Assembly: GCA_903857865.1 (NCBI GenBank)
Contig: CAIOGO010000017.1
Coordinates: 32,302 to 96,301 of the forward strand
Direction of reading: 5' to 3'
DNA: 64,000 nucleotides
DNA from: an uncultured bacterium
GTDB taxonomy: Bacteria; Bipolaricaulota; Bipolaricaulia; UBA7950; UBA9294
This document shows positions 31,940-41,070 of this stretch, one piece after another; position 1 is the stretch's first letter, and every line of letters starts with the position of its first letter. Both the position numbers and the translations under genes were made by a program. A model generated the notes under the pieces. The model worked only from the letters and a program-made list of their open reading frames with translations, was not told the origin of the DNA and made no database searches.

Positions 31940-32278
31940 TCACCTCCGGAAGAGAATATAGAGAGCCAAGAGTGCTCCAAGCACGTAGAGGACGGCGAAT
32001 GCAGCGCTCCCCGCAATACGAGCCGGCGACGTGGCGACGATCAGCGTGACGACGTGCAAGATGGTGAAGAAGAAGGCGAACGGGAAGAACTGGCTGTAGT
32101 CCGGCTGGACGCGGTGGTTCTCGATGTCTTCGCCGCCGGCGTACGGCTTGTCGAGCGCGCCCCGCGGACCCTTCCTGCGAAATCCGAGGGGGCTCGCGGC
32201 GCTCGACAGCGCCCAGACGAGGAAGACGAGAAGCGTGAGGGCGACGGGTGGAACTAAGAGAAGAGCCGCTACCGACAT
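31940..32278 (-). CDS. NuoA-like membrane subunit
   Basis: A 112-residue protein with three membrane helices. Between helices 1 and 2 it has KPYAGGEDIENHRVQPDYS, followed by FFPFAFFFTILHVVTLIV, the pattern of the NuoA loop and second helix, though the cysteine of NuoA PYECG is alanine-glycine here. Finding a NuoA-like subunit next to a true hydrogenase large subunit is noteworthy. It lies between the NuoK-like and small-subunit genes with gaps of a few bases. Confidence 0.75.
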   Translation of the reverse strand: MSVAALLLVPPVALTLLVFLVWALSSAASPLGFRRKGPRGALDKPYAGGEDIENHRVQPDYSQFFPFAFFFTILHVVTLIVATSPARIAGSAAFAVLYVLGALLALYILFRR

Positions 32279-32281
32279 CGC

Positions 32282-32602
32282 CTACCCCTTCATGCTCCGC
32301 GTGTTTTCAACGTCCAAGGAGTCGTGCTTTCGGAAGAACCCGAGAATGACTCCCGCGACGACCACGACGACGACGACCTCAATGACGATCACCGTGATGA
32401 CCAGGGCTTGGGCAAGCGCCATCCTTCCGCTCAGGTAGCCGGCCACGATCAGGAAGAACGTCACTGACTTCATCAGGATCTCGAGGCCGATGAGAATCCG
32501 GACGAGGTTGTGGGTGGCCAGCATGCACCAGAGCCCGTCGACGAGCAGGAGAGCGAAGAAGGTGAAGTAGAGCCAGAACGACTGCGGGATCTCAATCGTC
32601 AT
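32282..32602 (-). CDS. NuoK/MrpC-like membrane subunit
   Basis: A 106-residue protein with three membrane helices. NLVRILIGLEILMKS carries the conserved glutamate of NuoK helix 2 and VITVIVIEVVV the glutamate of helix 3, both part of the proton path. It overlaps the end of the NuoJ-like gene by 11 bases. Confidence 0.88.
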   Translation of the reverse strand: MTIEIPQSFWLYFTFFALLLVDGLWCMLATHNLVRILIGLEILMKSVTFFLIVAGYLSGRMALAQALVITVIVIEVVVVVVVAGVILGFFRKHDSLDVENTRSMKG

Positions 32603-33086
32603 GCTTTGCCTCCTTCCTGAACAGGACCAGCACGCCGAACACGCCGGCGAGGAGGATGAGGATCTGCCCGAACAGATCGAGCTGCCGCAGACTCCACAGC
32701 ACCGTGCGGACGTCGCCGTCTCCCGCGGGCACGCGGAGGGCGATCTCGACCGGCGCGTGAACGAAGGAGAGAGCCACCCCGACCGCGATGAGGACGAGAG
32801 GAAGCGGCCAGTAGCGCCGCAGGCGGCTCCGGCGGTTGGCGAGCGCCTCCTTGAGCGGCCGCCGCTGGGTGAGGCTTGTGACGCTCACCAGGACGACCGA
32901 AATCAAGCCGGCGCACACCGAGAGCTCCATCACGGCCGCCAACGTAGCGCCCATGCTGAACATCACGACGGCGAGCAGGGCGCTCGTGAGCGCCAAGCCG
33001 AGAGCCGCTCGCAAGAGGGCCGTCGTCATCGACGCCCACAGCGCAGCGAGAACGAGCACCACGAGAAGGAGAGTCATCCAGATCAT
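32592..33086 (-). CDS. NuoJ-like membrane subunit
   Basis: A 164-residue protein with about five membrane helices. AVMELSVCAGLISVVLVSVTSL resembles the conserved helix of NuoJ and of the related subunits of group 4 hydrogenases. The last helix (about 140-160) follows a periplasmic-type loop with VHAPVEIALRVPAG. The ATG at 33086 overlaps the previous stop (ATGA); the longer open frame upstream is the shadow of the antiporter gene. Confidence 0.75.
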   Translation of the reverse strand: MIWMTLLLVVLVLAALWASMTTALLRAALGLALTSALLAVVMFSMGATLAAVMELSVCAGLISVVLVSVTSLTQRRPLKEALANRRSRLRRYWPLPLVLIAVGVALSFVHAPVEIALRVPAGDGDVRTVLWSLRQLDLFGQILILLAGVFGVLVLFRKEAKHDD

Positions 33087-34513
33087 GCTCCGCCTCCCAA
33101 GAGAACCCGCAGCGCGAAGGGGAACCCAACCCCGAGCGCGATGGTGATCAACGCGAGCGCCACGACCGGGACGAGGAGCCCCGGCGCCGCTTCCTTTACG
33201 TGGGCCCACTTCGGATGGGTCTTCCCGAAGAACACCCGCCGCTGGAGCGAGAGGAAGTAGGCGAGGGTGACGAGACTCGCCAAGATGGCGACAGCGGCAA
33301 ACCCGTACTCCTTTGCGTTCCACAGGGCGAGGACGATCAGGAGCTTGCTCCAGAAGCCGGCAAGCGGGGGAAGTCCGGCGATCGACAGCGTCGCCACGGC
33401 GGTCGTTCCAGCCGTCACCGGCATGCGCGCTCCGATTCCGCCCATCTCATCCATGTTCAGAGTCCCGAGCTGTTCCTCGATGGCGGCCGCGTTCGCGAAG
33501 AGCTGGGACTTGGAGATCGCGTGATTGAAGAAGTGAAGGCCCGCCGCCAGGATTCCGAGGTTCAGGTCTCCTCCCAGGGCGAGGACGATGTAGCCCATCT
33601 GACTTACGCTCGAATAAGCGAGCATTCGCTTCATGTTGGACTGACCCAGTGCGAGGAAGGCGCCGACCACGATCGTAAGGGCGCCGACGACGAGGAGAAT
33701 CTCGCGCCCCGGCAGCGCGCTCCCCATCGTCGACGACACGATTCGAAGGAGCGCGAAGATGCCCGATGCCTTCGTGACAATCCCCGCCATGAACACCGAT
33801 ACCGGCGCCGGGGCCGCCGTATAGGCGTCCGCCAGCCAGCCGTGGAAGGGAACCAAGCCCCCCTTGACGAACAGCCCGCACAGGAAGAGAGCCATGGCGA
33901 CCCAGGTCAGTGAGCCCGGCGCCCCGAGCGCAGTCTTCACCGCATCGAACGTGATGTCGCCGGCCGAGAGAAGGAAGAACCCGATCGACGTGAGCATCAG
34001 CACGCTGGCGACAACCGACAGGATGATGTACTTCCACGCGCCCTCGAAGACCTGCTCGCCGCGGCTGGCCGCACCGCTGCGGCTCGCCGTGATGAGGATG
34101 AACGTCGCGATGGCGGTCACTTCGACGAACACGTAGAGGGAGAACAGGTCGCGCACCATGGCAATCCCGTTGATCCCGACGAGCGCCACGAGGACGAGAT
34201 TGGCGAAGAAGAACTTCTCGCCGGCGTCCTTCAGCGTTCGGCGTGCAACGAGGAGGGCGACCATTCCGACGATTCCCGCGCACAGCATGGCCAGGCCGCT
34301 CAAGTGATCGGCGGCGAGGCGAAAGCCGAAGACGCTCTCGAGCCATGTGAAGGCCGAGCTGTCGATGGAGGAGAACCGCTCGACGAACGCGGCCGCAGCT
34401 TCCAGGCCAAGGACTCCGAAGGACACCCACAAGGCCGCGCCGCGAGCGCGCTTCGGGAGAAGATTCAGGACGACGACGGCCAGGAACGGAACGAGGAGAA
34501 GGAGATGACTCAT
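33083..34513 (-). CDS. Antiporter-like hydrogenase subunit (NuoN/MrpD type)
   Basis: A 476-residue protein with about 14 membrane helices of the proton-conducting antiporter family. The helix with SLYVFVEVTAIATFIL holds the key glutamate; GLVPFHGWLADAYTAAPAPV and QSNMKRMLAYSSVSQMGYI hold the lysines and the broken helix. It is one of three such subunits, which in complex I would each move an ion. The start is in an ATGA overlap with the NuoL-like gene. Confidence 0.9.
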   Translation of the reverse strand: MSHLLLLVPFLAVVVLNLLPKRARGAALWVSFGVLGLEAAAAFVERFSSIDSSAFTWLESVFGFRLAADHLSGLAMLCAGIVGMVALLVARRTLKDAGEKFFFANLVLVALVGINGIAMVRDLFSLYVFVEVTAIATFILITASRSGAASRGEQVFEGAWKYIILSVVASVLMLTSIGFFLLSAGDITFDAVKTALGAPGSLTWVAMALFLCGLFVKGGLVPFHGWLADAYTAAPAPVSVFMAGIVTKASGIFALLRIVSSTMGSALPGREILLVVGALTIVVGAFLALGQSNMKRMLAYSSVSQMGYIVLALGGDLNLGILAAGLHFFNHAISKSQLFANAAAIEEQLGTLNMDEMGGIGARMPVTAGTTAVATLSIAGLPPLAGFWSKLLIVLALWNAKEYGFAAVAILASLVTLAYFLSLQRRVFFGKTHPKWAHVKEAAPGLLVPVVALALITIALGVGFPFALRVLLGGGA

Positions 34514-36366
34514 CGTCCGCCCCCCACCATAGCGAGCACCGCGAGGAGCACGGCGACGGCACCGGCAAGCGCCCACCAGACGTACCGGTTGACATTCCCA
34601 TTGTGGACTCGCCGCAAGACGCTGGAGGTGACGAGTGCCGTCTTCGACGCGAGCGTGCTGTAGATCCAATCGATCGCCCGATCGATGCCGTAGAGGGTTC
34701 TAGCAGCAGCTTTTGCCATCCAGTTGAGCATTCGATACGGATCGAGCGCGCCCGTCGCTTGGAACGCGTACGCCGAAGACAGGCCGGGAGCGTGATGGAT
34801 GTGATCGACGGCTCCGATGCCCTTGCCCGATCGGCGTACGCCGAACGCATGGTTGAGCACGGCGAGCGCGAGCACGCCAATCGTCAAGCCGACGAGCATC
34901 ATGTTCGTCGGGAAGCCGGCGAATGTCTCGTGCCCATGCTTCATGACCGCGCCGACGGCCGGTTGAATGAGTCGCTCAAGCGGCAGGCTGTTGGCGACGC
35001 CGAACAGGACGCACAGCCCAGCGAGAAGAATCATCGGGACGAGCATCGGCCAAGGCGCTTCCTTCACCTTGCGCTTTGCGTTCGACGGCTTGCCGAAGAA
35101 GGCGGCGTGACCCAGCTTCAGGAAGGAGGCCGCGGTGAAGAACGAGCCGACGAGGGCGACGGCGTAGAAGATCCAGCCCCGTTCAAGGGCCCCGTCGTAG
35201 ATGAGTTCCTTGGAGAAGAACCCGTTGAACGGCGGCACTCCCGAGATCGACGCGGCCGCCACGAGGAAGCAGATCATCGTGACGGGCATGCTGCGCCCCA
35301 GTCCGCCAAGCTGGTGAAGATCCGTCGTGCCCGTCTCCTTCTCGACCGCGCCGCCGGTCAAGAAGAGCGATGACTTGTAGATCGCGTTGTTCACCATGTG
35401 GAAGAGGCCGCCGACAATGCCGACCGGCAGAGCCGTCCCAATTCCGAGAATCATGTAGCCGACCTGGCTGATCGCGTGGTACGCCAAGAGGCGCTTGTAG
35501 TCCTTCTGGACGAGGGCCATCATGACCGCAAGCAGGATCGTGGCGGCTCCGATCGACATGAGGACGGGCGAGACCCACGACTCCGGCGTGAGGACGAAGA
35601 AGTCAAGCGACACCCGCGCCAGGAAGTAGATGCCGAGGAGCTTTTCCAGGCTCCCTGGCAGGAGCGCCATGAACGGCGTGGGCGCATCGATTGCCGCGTC
35701 CGGGATCCAGCTGTGGAACGGCATCGCTCCCGACTTCCCCATTGCCCCGATCATGAGGAGGAGGAAGGCGACGGCGCCGAGGCCGTCGAGAGGGAGACGG
35801 ATGGCCGACATCGACAGCGTCCCCGCAAGATGACCCGTGAGCATCACGCCGAGCATCAACGCGAGGTCCGTCAACCCGACGATGACGAACGCCTTAATGG
35901 CCGTCGCGAACGGTTTCGTCTTGCCCGCGACGATCATCGCGAACAGCGTCAGCAACAAACCTTCCCAGAACACGAGGAAGAGGACGAGATTGTCCGCAAG
36001 GACCGCGCCGGCCGACAGAGCCACCGTGAACAAGACCCACGCGTGGAATCGGCGCGACGACGGCGCCTTGGCCATCGAGACGACCAAGTACATCGACACG
36101 AGGAACCCGAAGCTGGCGATGGCGAGGAGAATGAACGCGCTGAACCGTGACAGCTTGAACGCGAACTCGATCCCAAACCCTATCCAGGGCCAGGCAAAGG
36201 CGAAGTCGCTCGGGAAGATGTAGATCGCGAGCCCAAGCTCAAACGCGCACGCAAGCACGGCGAGCGCGCTCGTTGCCCACGGCGTTCGACGGCTTGGCAA
36301 GAGCAGCGCCAGGAGGCCGGCGGCCGCGGGGACGGCGATGGCAAGAAGGAGCACGGTCGGCGTCAT
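34510..36366 (-). CDS. Antiporter-like hydrogenase subunit (NuoL type)
   Basis: A 618-residue protein, the longest of the three antiporter-like subunits. FWEGLLLTLFAMI carries the key glutamate, MPFHSWIPDAAIDAPTPFMALL and QKDYKRLLAYHAISQVGYM follow. After the 14-helix core it has a C-terminal extension (from about residue 480) with a helical stretch ending in a final membrane helix, which recalls the lateral helix of NuoL. That helix would run along the membrane arm. ATGA overlaps link it to both neighbours. Confidence 0.9.
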   Translation of the reverse strand: MTPTVLLLAIAVPAAAGLLALLLPSRRTPWATSALAVLACAFELGLAIYIFPSDFAFAWPWIGFGIEFAFKLSRFSAFILLAIASFGFLVSMYLVVSMAKAPSSRRFHAWVLFTVALSAGAVLADNLVLFLVFWEGLLLTLFAMIVAGKTKPFATAIKAFVIVGLTDLALMLGVMLTGHLAGTLSMSAIRLPLDGLGAVAFLLLMIGAMGKSGAMPFHSWIPDAAIDAPTPFMALLPGSLEKLLGIYFLARVSLDFFVLTPESWVSPVLMSIGAATILLAVMMALVQKDYKRLLAYHAISQVGYMILGIGTALPVGIVGGLFHMVNNAIYKSSLFLTGGAVEKETGTTDLHQLGGLGRSMPVTMICFLVAAASISGVPPFNGFFSKELIYDGALERGWIFYAVALVGSFFTAASFLKLGHAAFFGKPSNAKRKVKEAPWPMLVPMILLAGLCVLFGVANSLPLERLIQPAVGAVMKHGHETFAGFPTNMMLVGLTIGVLALAVLNHAFGVRRSGKGIGAVDHIHHAPGLSSAYAFQATGALDPYRMLNWMAKAAARTLYGIDRAIDWIYSTLASKTALVTSSVLRRVHNGNVNRYVWWALAGAVAVLLAVLAMVGGGR

Positions 36367-37796
36367 CCCGTCACCCCCAGCATCTGGGAAATGGCCACCC
36401 GCGCCAGCTCAGACGGCCAACCGACGGCAAGGCCCCCGATGAGAGAAAGCGCCGCGAGAAGCACCACGCAGGCCACCATGAGCCGCGATTTTTCAGCGGC
36501 CGGCGTCCCCTTCGGCTCGCCGAGGAAGACCTTGGTGAACAGGCGGAAGAGGTAAAGGATCGTCAACAGGGCACCGACGAAGAAGACGGTAGCGAGGACG
36601 ATCTCGTTCGCTGACACCGCGGCCGAGAGCACCATGTACTTCCCGAAGAAGCCGCCGAACGGCGGAATGCCCATGACCGAGAACGAGCACAGGAGAAACG
36701 CTGCCGCCGTCCACGGCATGGTACGGATCAGGCCGCCAAGCTTCGTGATGTCCTTCGTGCCGGCGTTTTGCTCGACGATGCCGGCGGACAAGAAGAGGCC
36801 GGCCTTGGCGAGGCCGTGCATCAGGATGTAGAGGAGCGCTCCGGCCGCGCCGAGCGGGTTCCCCATGGCGAGCCCCAGGAAGATGAAGCCGATCTGGCTC
36901 ACCGTCGAATAGGCAACGATTCGCTTGAAGTCCGTCTCGACGAGAGCGGCTCCCGCGCTGACGAGCGCGCTTGCGCCGGCGAGCGAGGCAACGATCGTCC
37001 GTAGGGCCTCGACGAACGCGAACGTCGCGAGGAACAGCCTCGCGAACACGTACACACCGATCTTGACCAGGACGGCCGCGTGCAGCAGGGCCGTGACCGG
37101 CGCCGGAGCGACGCCCGCGTCAGGCAACCACGTCTGGAACGGCAGCGTGGCGGACTTGGACAACAGCCCGATGAGCAGGAGCGCGGAGATGCCGAGCGGA
37201 AGAGCCGTGCCCTTCATGGCCGTGAGGTCGAACGTGCCCGTCAGCCCATACACGGCGAGGATTCCGACCAGCATAACGAGAGCGCCGAGCGCCGTGATGA
37301 GGAAAGCCTTGTCCGCTTTGAGCACGTCGGCCTTCCCGCGATAGAACCCGATCAAGCGCCAGCTCGCGATCCCCGTGATCTCCCAGAAGACGAAGAGGTA
37401 GATGAGGTTCGTCGAGAAGACGAGGCCCATCATCGCGCCGAGGAAGACCACGGCCATCACGTAGTACTCGTTCTGGTTCTCGTAGTGGCTGATGTAGTCG
37501 AACGAGAAGAGCATGATGACGGCGCCAACGAGGGACGAGACGATGGCCATGAACACGGCGAGCGCGTCGGCGGTGAGGATGAGCGAAAGCCCCAAGGGTC
37601 CGATGATGCTGAACGAGACGATGTCTCCCCGCAAGGCGCCCGACACCAGCGCGAGCGAGCAGCCGAGAGACACAAGCACCATCGCCAAAGCAGACACGTC
37701 GCGCAAACGCCTCGACACGCTTCCGAGAAGTGGAAGTAGGAACGCCCCCGCTAGGGGGGCAAACACCGCGACGAGAAGCACGACTCCTTCTCTCAT
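36363..37796 (-). CDS. Antiporter-like hydrogenase subunit (NuoM/MrpD type)
   Basis: A 477-residue antiporter-family protein and the first gene of the hydrogenase operon. FVFWEITGIASWRLIGFYRG carries the key glutamate, and LPFQTWLPDAGVAPAPVTALL and ETDFKRIVAYSTVSQIGFI give the lysine-bearing helices. Its end overlaps the NuoL-like gene (ATGA). A promoter-like sequence lies about 75 bases upstream. Whether the ion pumped is H+ or Na+ cannot be told. Confidence 0.9.
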   Translation of the reverse strand: MREGVVLLVAVFAPLAGAFLLPLLGSVSRRLRDVSALAMVLVSLGCSLALVSGALRGDIVSFSIIGPLGLSLILTADALAVFMAIVSSLVGAVIMLFSFDYISHYENQNEYYVMAVVFLGAMMGLVFSTNLIYLFVFWEITGIASWRLIGFYRGKADVLKADKAFLITALGALVMLVGILAVYGLTGTFDLTAMKGTALPLGISALLLIGLLSKSATLPFQTWLPDAGVAPAPVTALLHAAVLVKIGVYVFARLFLATFAFVEALRTIVASLAGASALVSAGAALVETDFKRIVAYSTVSQIGFIFLGLAMGNPLGAAGALLYILMHGLAKAGLFLSAGIVEQNAGTKDITKLGGLIRTMPWTAAAFLLCSFSVMGIPPFGGFFGKYMVLSAAVSANEIVLATVFFVGALLTILYLFRLFTKVFLGEPKGTPAAEKSRLMVACVVLLAALSLIGGLAVGWPSELARVAISQMLGVTG

Positions 37797-37873
37797 GTCT
37801 ATCTCATACCCCGTCTACTGCGTTCTCTGACTGACGCACACCGGAGGATGGATACCCCGCGTCGCGCCGGCGG

Positions 37874-37902
37874 ATGATAGCGAGCCCTCTGGCAAAACGC
37901 AA
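37874..37902 (-). promoter_or_regulatory. Candidate promoter of the hydrogenase operon
   Basis: On the minus strand TTGCGT and TATCAT are separated by 17 bases, close to sigma-70 consensus. Transcription would start near 37867, about 70 bases before the first antiporter-like gene. No other promoter-like pair is better placed. Confidence 0.45.
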
Positions 37903-38039
37903 TCGCGTGGGCAGATCCAGCCGGTCCAGTCGTCGCTCTACAGGAGGCTAGGGCTCTCGCACGGGGCAGGTAGTCCAAGTAGACTGAGCAAATCGGGCCT
38001 GTCCAATGCGTGACTCTGTCGGGCCTTGCGGAGGCGACC

Positions 38040-38633
38040 ATGATGGATGCCGTAGGAATCTCAGTCCTCGACCGGCCGCCCCGTGGCGTCGATCGAGCCG
38101 CTGCGCCGAGCAAGCACTGCACGCTCGTGGGGCAGGCGCGCCAGGGCAAGACCCTGTGGGCGGGCCGAGACGACATCAACTGCCCGCTCGCCCGGTTCGC
38201 GCTTGGGATGGACGCGCCCGACGCCCGCACGCTGGACGCCCTCGCGGCCACGCTCCTCGAGTGGAAGGCGGCCAGGGACCGAGACGCGGCGCTCGCTTTC
38301 CTCTCTCGTCTCGCGCGACTTTCGTTCCAGGAGCGCGTCTTCGTGTACACGCCCCTCAGTGCTGCGACCGCCGAGGTCGATCTCGTGGTTCGCATCGTGC
38401 AGCCTGAGGAAGCCATGCGACGCCTGCGGACGCTGTGCGCAGCGACCGGCGAGGGAGCTGAGGGCCGGTCGGCCGGCGTCGGCGCCCTGTGCTCCGACTG
38501 CACGGCGTTTCCCCTCGTGTCCGGCAGCGGGGCCGTGTCACCTGGATGCCCCGGCAGCCGGCGGGAAGCGTTCTTGCAGGCCGACCAGATGTTCCTTGCG
38601 TTGCCCGCGTCGCTCGATCGTGCCATCGCGTAG
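38040..38633 (+). CDS. DUF169 family protein
   Basis: A 197-residue protein that resembles DUF169, a family of unknown function with conserved cysteines and glycine-rich turns. Visible cysteines are in KHCTLVGQA, DDINCPLARFALG, GALCSDCTAF and SPGCPGSR. Related proteins in anaerobes are often near redox genes; a metal or cluster site is possible but not shown. GGAGG lies seven bases before the ATG at 38040. It is divergent from the hydrogenase operon. Confidence 0.65.
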   Translation: MMDAVGISVLDRPPRGVDRAAAPSKHCTLVGQARQGKTLWAGRDDINCPLARFALGMDAPDARTLDALAATLLEWKAARDRDAALAFLSRLARLSFQERVFVYTPLSAATAEVDLVVRIVQPEEAMRRLRTLCAATGEGAEGRSAGVGALCSDCTAFPLVSGSGAVSPGCPGSRREAFLQADQMFLALPASLDRAIA

Positions 38634-38676
38634 GCTGCGTTGCGAGCTTCGCGCGGCGCCGAGCCAGCAGTGCCAC

Positions 38677-39054
38677 CTACCCCGGACGATTGAGAGCCTC
38701 GCGGGCCTGCTCAAGCTTGTCAACGGCTAGGACGAGTTTGTTCCGTCCCACGGCGGCGTACACTGACTCAACGTTGACGTCTGCCGCGGCCAGTCGGTCG
38801 AGCACATCGGCAAGTTCCCGCGGGGTGCTTCCGACATCCACGACGAGGACGTCCTTTTCCTCGAACGACACCCCGAGGGAACGGAGCACCCGGCGCGCCT
38901 TCTCCGGGTCGTCGGCGACGAGGCGAATGAGTCCCTCCCCGCGGCGCCCCATCCCGGCGGCCACCTCGATTCCGACCCCCACGTCAGCGAGCGCTGCAGC
39001 CACTCTCGCGAAGCTGCCGGGCTGATTGCGCACGGTGAGTTGGAACTCCCTCAT
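38677..39054 (-). CDS. Tandem ACT-domain protein
   Basis: A 125-residue protein made of two ACT-like modules. Module one is FQLTVRNQPGSFARVAAALADVG, module two starts at VLVVDVGSTPRELADVLDRLA. ACT domains bind amino acids and regulate enzymes; stand-alone pairs are usually small regulators. The ligand and target are unknown. It is convergent with the DUF169 gene and divergent from kdp. Confidence 0.8.
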   Translation of the reverse strand: MREFQLTVRNQPGSFARVAAALADVGVGIEVAAGMGRRGEGLIRLVADDPEKARRVLRSLGVSFEEKDVLVVDVGSTPRELADVLDRLAAADVNVESVYAAVGRNKLVLAVDKLEQAREALNRPG

Positions 39055-39162
39055 GGCATCGCCTCCGAAGACATCGTAGCGCGGCGGCGAACGCCCCGGC
39101 CAACATCAGCCATCCCCGGAGGAGGGACAAGTGCCGGTGCGTCGCCTGCCTGGGAGACTCCA

Positions 39163-39191
39163 TTGACAGCTGTGGCCCCCCGAACTAGACT
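39163..39191 (+). promoter_or_regulatory. Promoter of the kdp operon
   Basis: TTGACA and TAGACT are separated by exactly 17 bases, a near-consensus sigma-70 promoter. It lies about 175 bases before kdpA, leaving a long leader. Confidence 0.65.
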
Positions 39192-39197
39192 GGCCGT

Positions 39198-39366
39198 CTT
39201 GTCGCGGCGGCCGCGAGGCGCAGCCACGGCGCAGGAGGTGCGTCTCCGGATGGCCGGGGAGATCTCGGGCGCGTGTCCCTAGGGGCCGCGACCCGTGTGT
39301 AGAGAGCCCCGAAGCTGGCACCCGAACTTCCATGTTCGGCAGAACCTTCACCACCCTCGAGAAGCT
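39198..39366 (+). other. kdp leader region
   Basis: About 170 bases lie between the likely transcription start and kdpA. They contain several inverted words, including CCGAAC-TTCCAT-GTTCGG at 39324-39341 and GC-rich pairs near 39255-39292. I do not recognise a known riboswitch, although potassium-uptake genes in other bacteria are often under c-di-AMP riboswitches. No open reading frame with a site is seen. Confidence 0.35.
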
Positions 39367-41070
39367 ATGACGAAGGCCGTTCTTTCCACGCTTGAACTTC
39401 TTCTTCTCCTCTTTCCGGTCGCCCTGCTCCTCGGGGGCTACATGGCGCGTGTCTTCCGGGGAGAACGCACGTTCCTCTCCTCAGGTCTTCGACCGATGGA
39501 GAAGCTCGTCTATCGTCTCTGTCGGGTCGATGAAGCCCGGGAGATGTCGGGCCGTTCGTACGCCCTCTGCGTCGTCGCTACCACGCTCGGCGGTTGTCTC
39601 GTTCTCCTCCTGATTCAGCTACTTCAGGGAATCCTCCCACTTAATCCTCAAGGGCTGCGCGGCGTTCGCTGGGACACGGCGCTGAACACGGCCATCTCGT
39701 TCGGCACGAACACCAACTGGCAGGCCTATGCCGGCGAGACCACGATGAGCCCGCTCACGCAGATGCTGGGGCTCGCAGTTCAGAATTTCCTCTCGGCCGC
39801 GGTCGGCATCGCCGTTGCCGTAGCCATGATCCGCGGTTTCGCTCGGAAAGAAGCCAAGACAGTCGGTAACTTTTGGGTCGACCTCGTGCGCTCTGTGATC
39901 TACATCCTCCTGCCGCTTGCGCTCGTTCTCGCCGTGGTCCTGGTATCTCAGGGCGTCGTGCAGACACTGCGCGCTCCTGTCGAGGCCCGGACGCTTGAGA
40001 GTGCAAGGCAAGTCATCCCGATGGGTCCCGTTGCCTCTCAGGAAGCCATCAAGGAGCTCGGGACGAACGGCGGCGGCTACTACAACGCGAACTCTGCGCA
40101 CCCGTTCGAGAACCCCAATGGTCTCACGAACCTGCTCGAGAACTTCGCTCTGCTCTTGATTCCGACCGCGCTTGTCTTCTCGTTCGGGATCATGGTTGGA
40201 AACCGCCGGCAAGGGCGGGCGCTCCTCGCGGCCATGCTCGCCTTGTTCGCGCTCGGGCTGGGGTTGTCCTTCTGGGCCGAGCTCTCCGGGAATCCGCTGC
40301 TCGCAGACGCGGGGGTTTTGGCAGGAGCGAACTTCGAGGGAAAAGAGGTGCGATTAGGGATTCCAGCGTCGGCGTTGTGGGCAGAGTCGACGACCGCCAC
40401 GTCTACGGGTGCCGTCAACTCCGCCCACGACAGCGACCTTCCGCTCGTCGGGCTCGTGCAGCTCTTCAACATGGGAATCGGCGAAGTGGTATTCGGCGGC
40501 GTCGGCGTCGGCCTCATCGGGATGCTCTTCTATGTCGTCCTCGCGATGTTCGTCGCGGGGCTGATGATCGGGCGCACGCCGGAGTTCCTGGGCAAGAAGC
40601 TCGGCGCTCGCGAGATGATCATGGCTGTGATCGGGATCCTGCTTCCTCCCGTCATCCTCCTCTCGGGCGCCGCGATCGCTCTGCTGCTTCCCGCCGGACT
40701 AGCCGGGCTTGGCAATCCCTCCGCTCATGGCCTCTCGGAGATCCTCTACGCGTACACGTCCGCGGTGGGCAACAACGGGTCCGCGATGGCCGGCCTCTCG
40801 GCGAACACCCCGTTCTACAACCTCACCTTAGGCCTTGTCATGCTGATCGGCCGATTCGCTACGCTCCTGCCAGGTCTCGCGATAGGCGCCGCCGTCGCGC
40901 GCAAGCGGACGGTGCCGTCGAGCATTGCAACATTCCCGACAACGGGGCCGCTGTTCGTTGTCGTGCTCGTCGGAGTCATTCTCCTTGTTGGTGCCCTGAC
41001 CTACTTCCCGGCGTTCTCGCTCGGTCCGATTCTCGAGCACCTGTTTCTCGGGGCGGGGAGGCTGGCATGA
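39367..41070 (+). CDS. kdpA: Potassium-transporting ATPase, K+-binding subunit KdpA
   Basis: A 567-residue channel-like subunit of the high-affinity Kdp pump. The four selectivity-filter loops are visible: [27 protein letters not shown] (the longest), [11 protein letters not shown] and AVGNNGSA. About ten membrane helices are present. The ribosome-binding site before the ATG is weak (GAGAAG). Its stop overlaps the kdpB start (ATGA). Confidence 0.97.
   Translation: MTKAVLSTLELLLLLFPVALLLGGYMARVFRGERTFLSSGLRPMEKLVYRLCRVDEAREMSGRSYALCVVATTLGGCLVLLLIQLLQGILPLNPQGLRGVRWDTALNTAISFGTNTNWQAYAGETTMSPLTQMLGLAVQNFLSAAVGIAVAVAMIRGFARKEAKTVGNFWVDLVRSVIYILLPLALVLAVVLVSQGVVQTLRAPVEARTLESARQVIPMGPVASQEAIKELGTNGGGYYNANSAHPFENPNGLTNLLENFALLLIPTALVFSFGIMVGNRRQGRALLAAMLALFALGLGLSFWAELSGNPLLADAGVLAGANFEGKEVRLGIPASALWAESTTATSTGAVNSAHDSDLPLVGLVQLFNMGIGEVVFGGVGVGLIGMLFYVVLAMFVAGLMIGRTPEFLGKKLGAREMIMAVIGILLPPVILLSGAAIALLLPAGLAGLGNPSAHGLSEILYAYTSAVGNNGSAMAGLSANTPFYNLTLGLVMLIGRFATLLPGLAIGAAVARKRTVPSSIATFPTTGPLFVVVLVGVILLVGALTYFPAFSLGPILEHLFLGAGRLA

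Noticed and set aside
29814-37796. Ordinary NADH dehydrogenase (complex I)
   Set aside because: The D subunit keeps RVCGIC and DPCFSC nickel ligands and a cleavable tail, a HycI-type protease is in the operon, and NuoEFG are missing.
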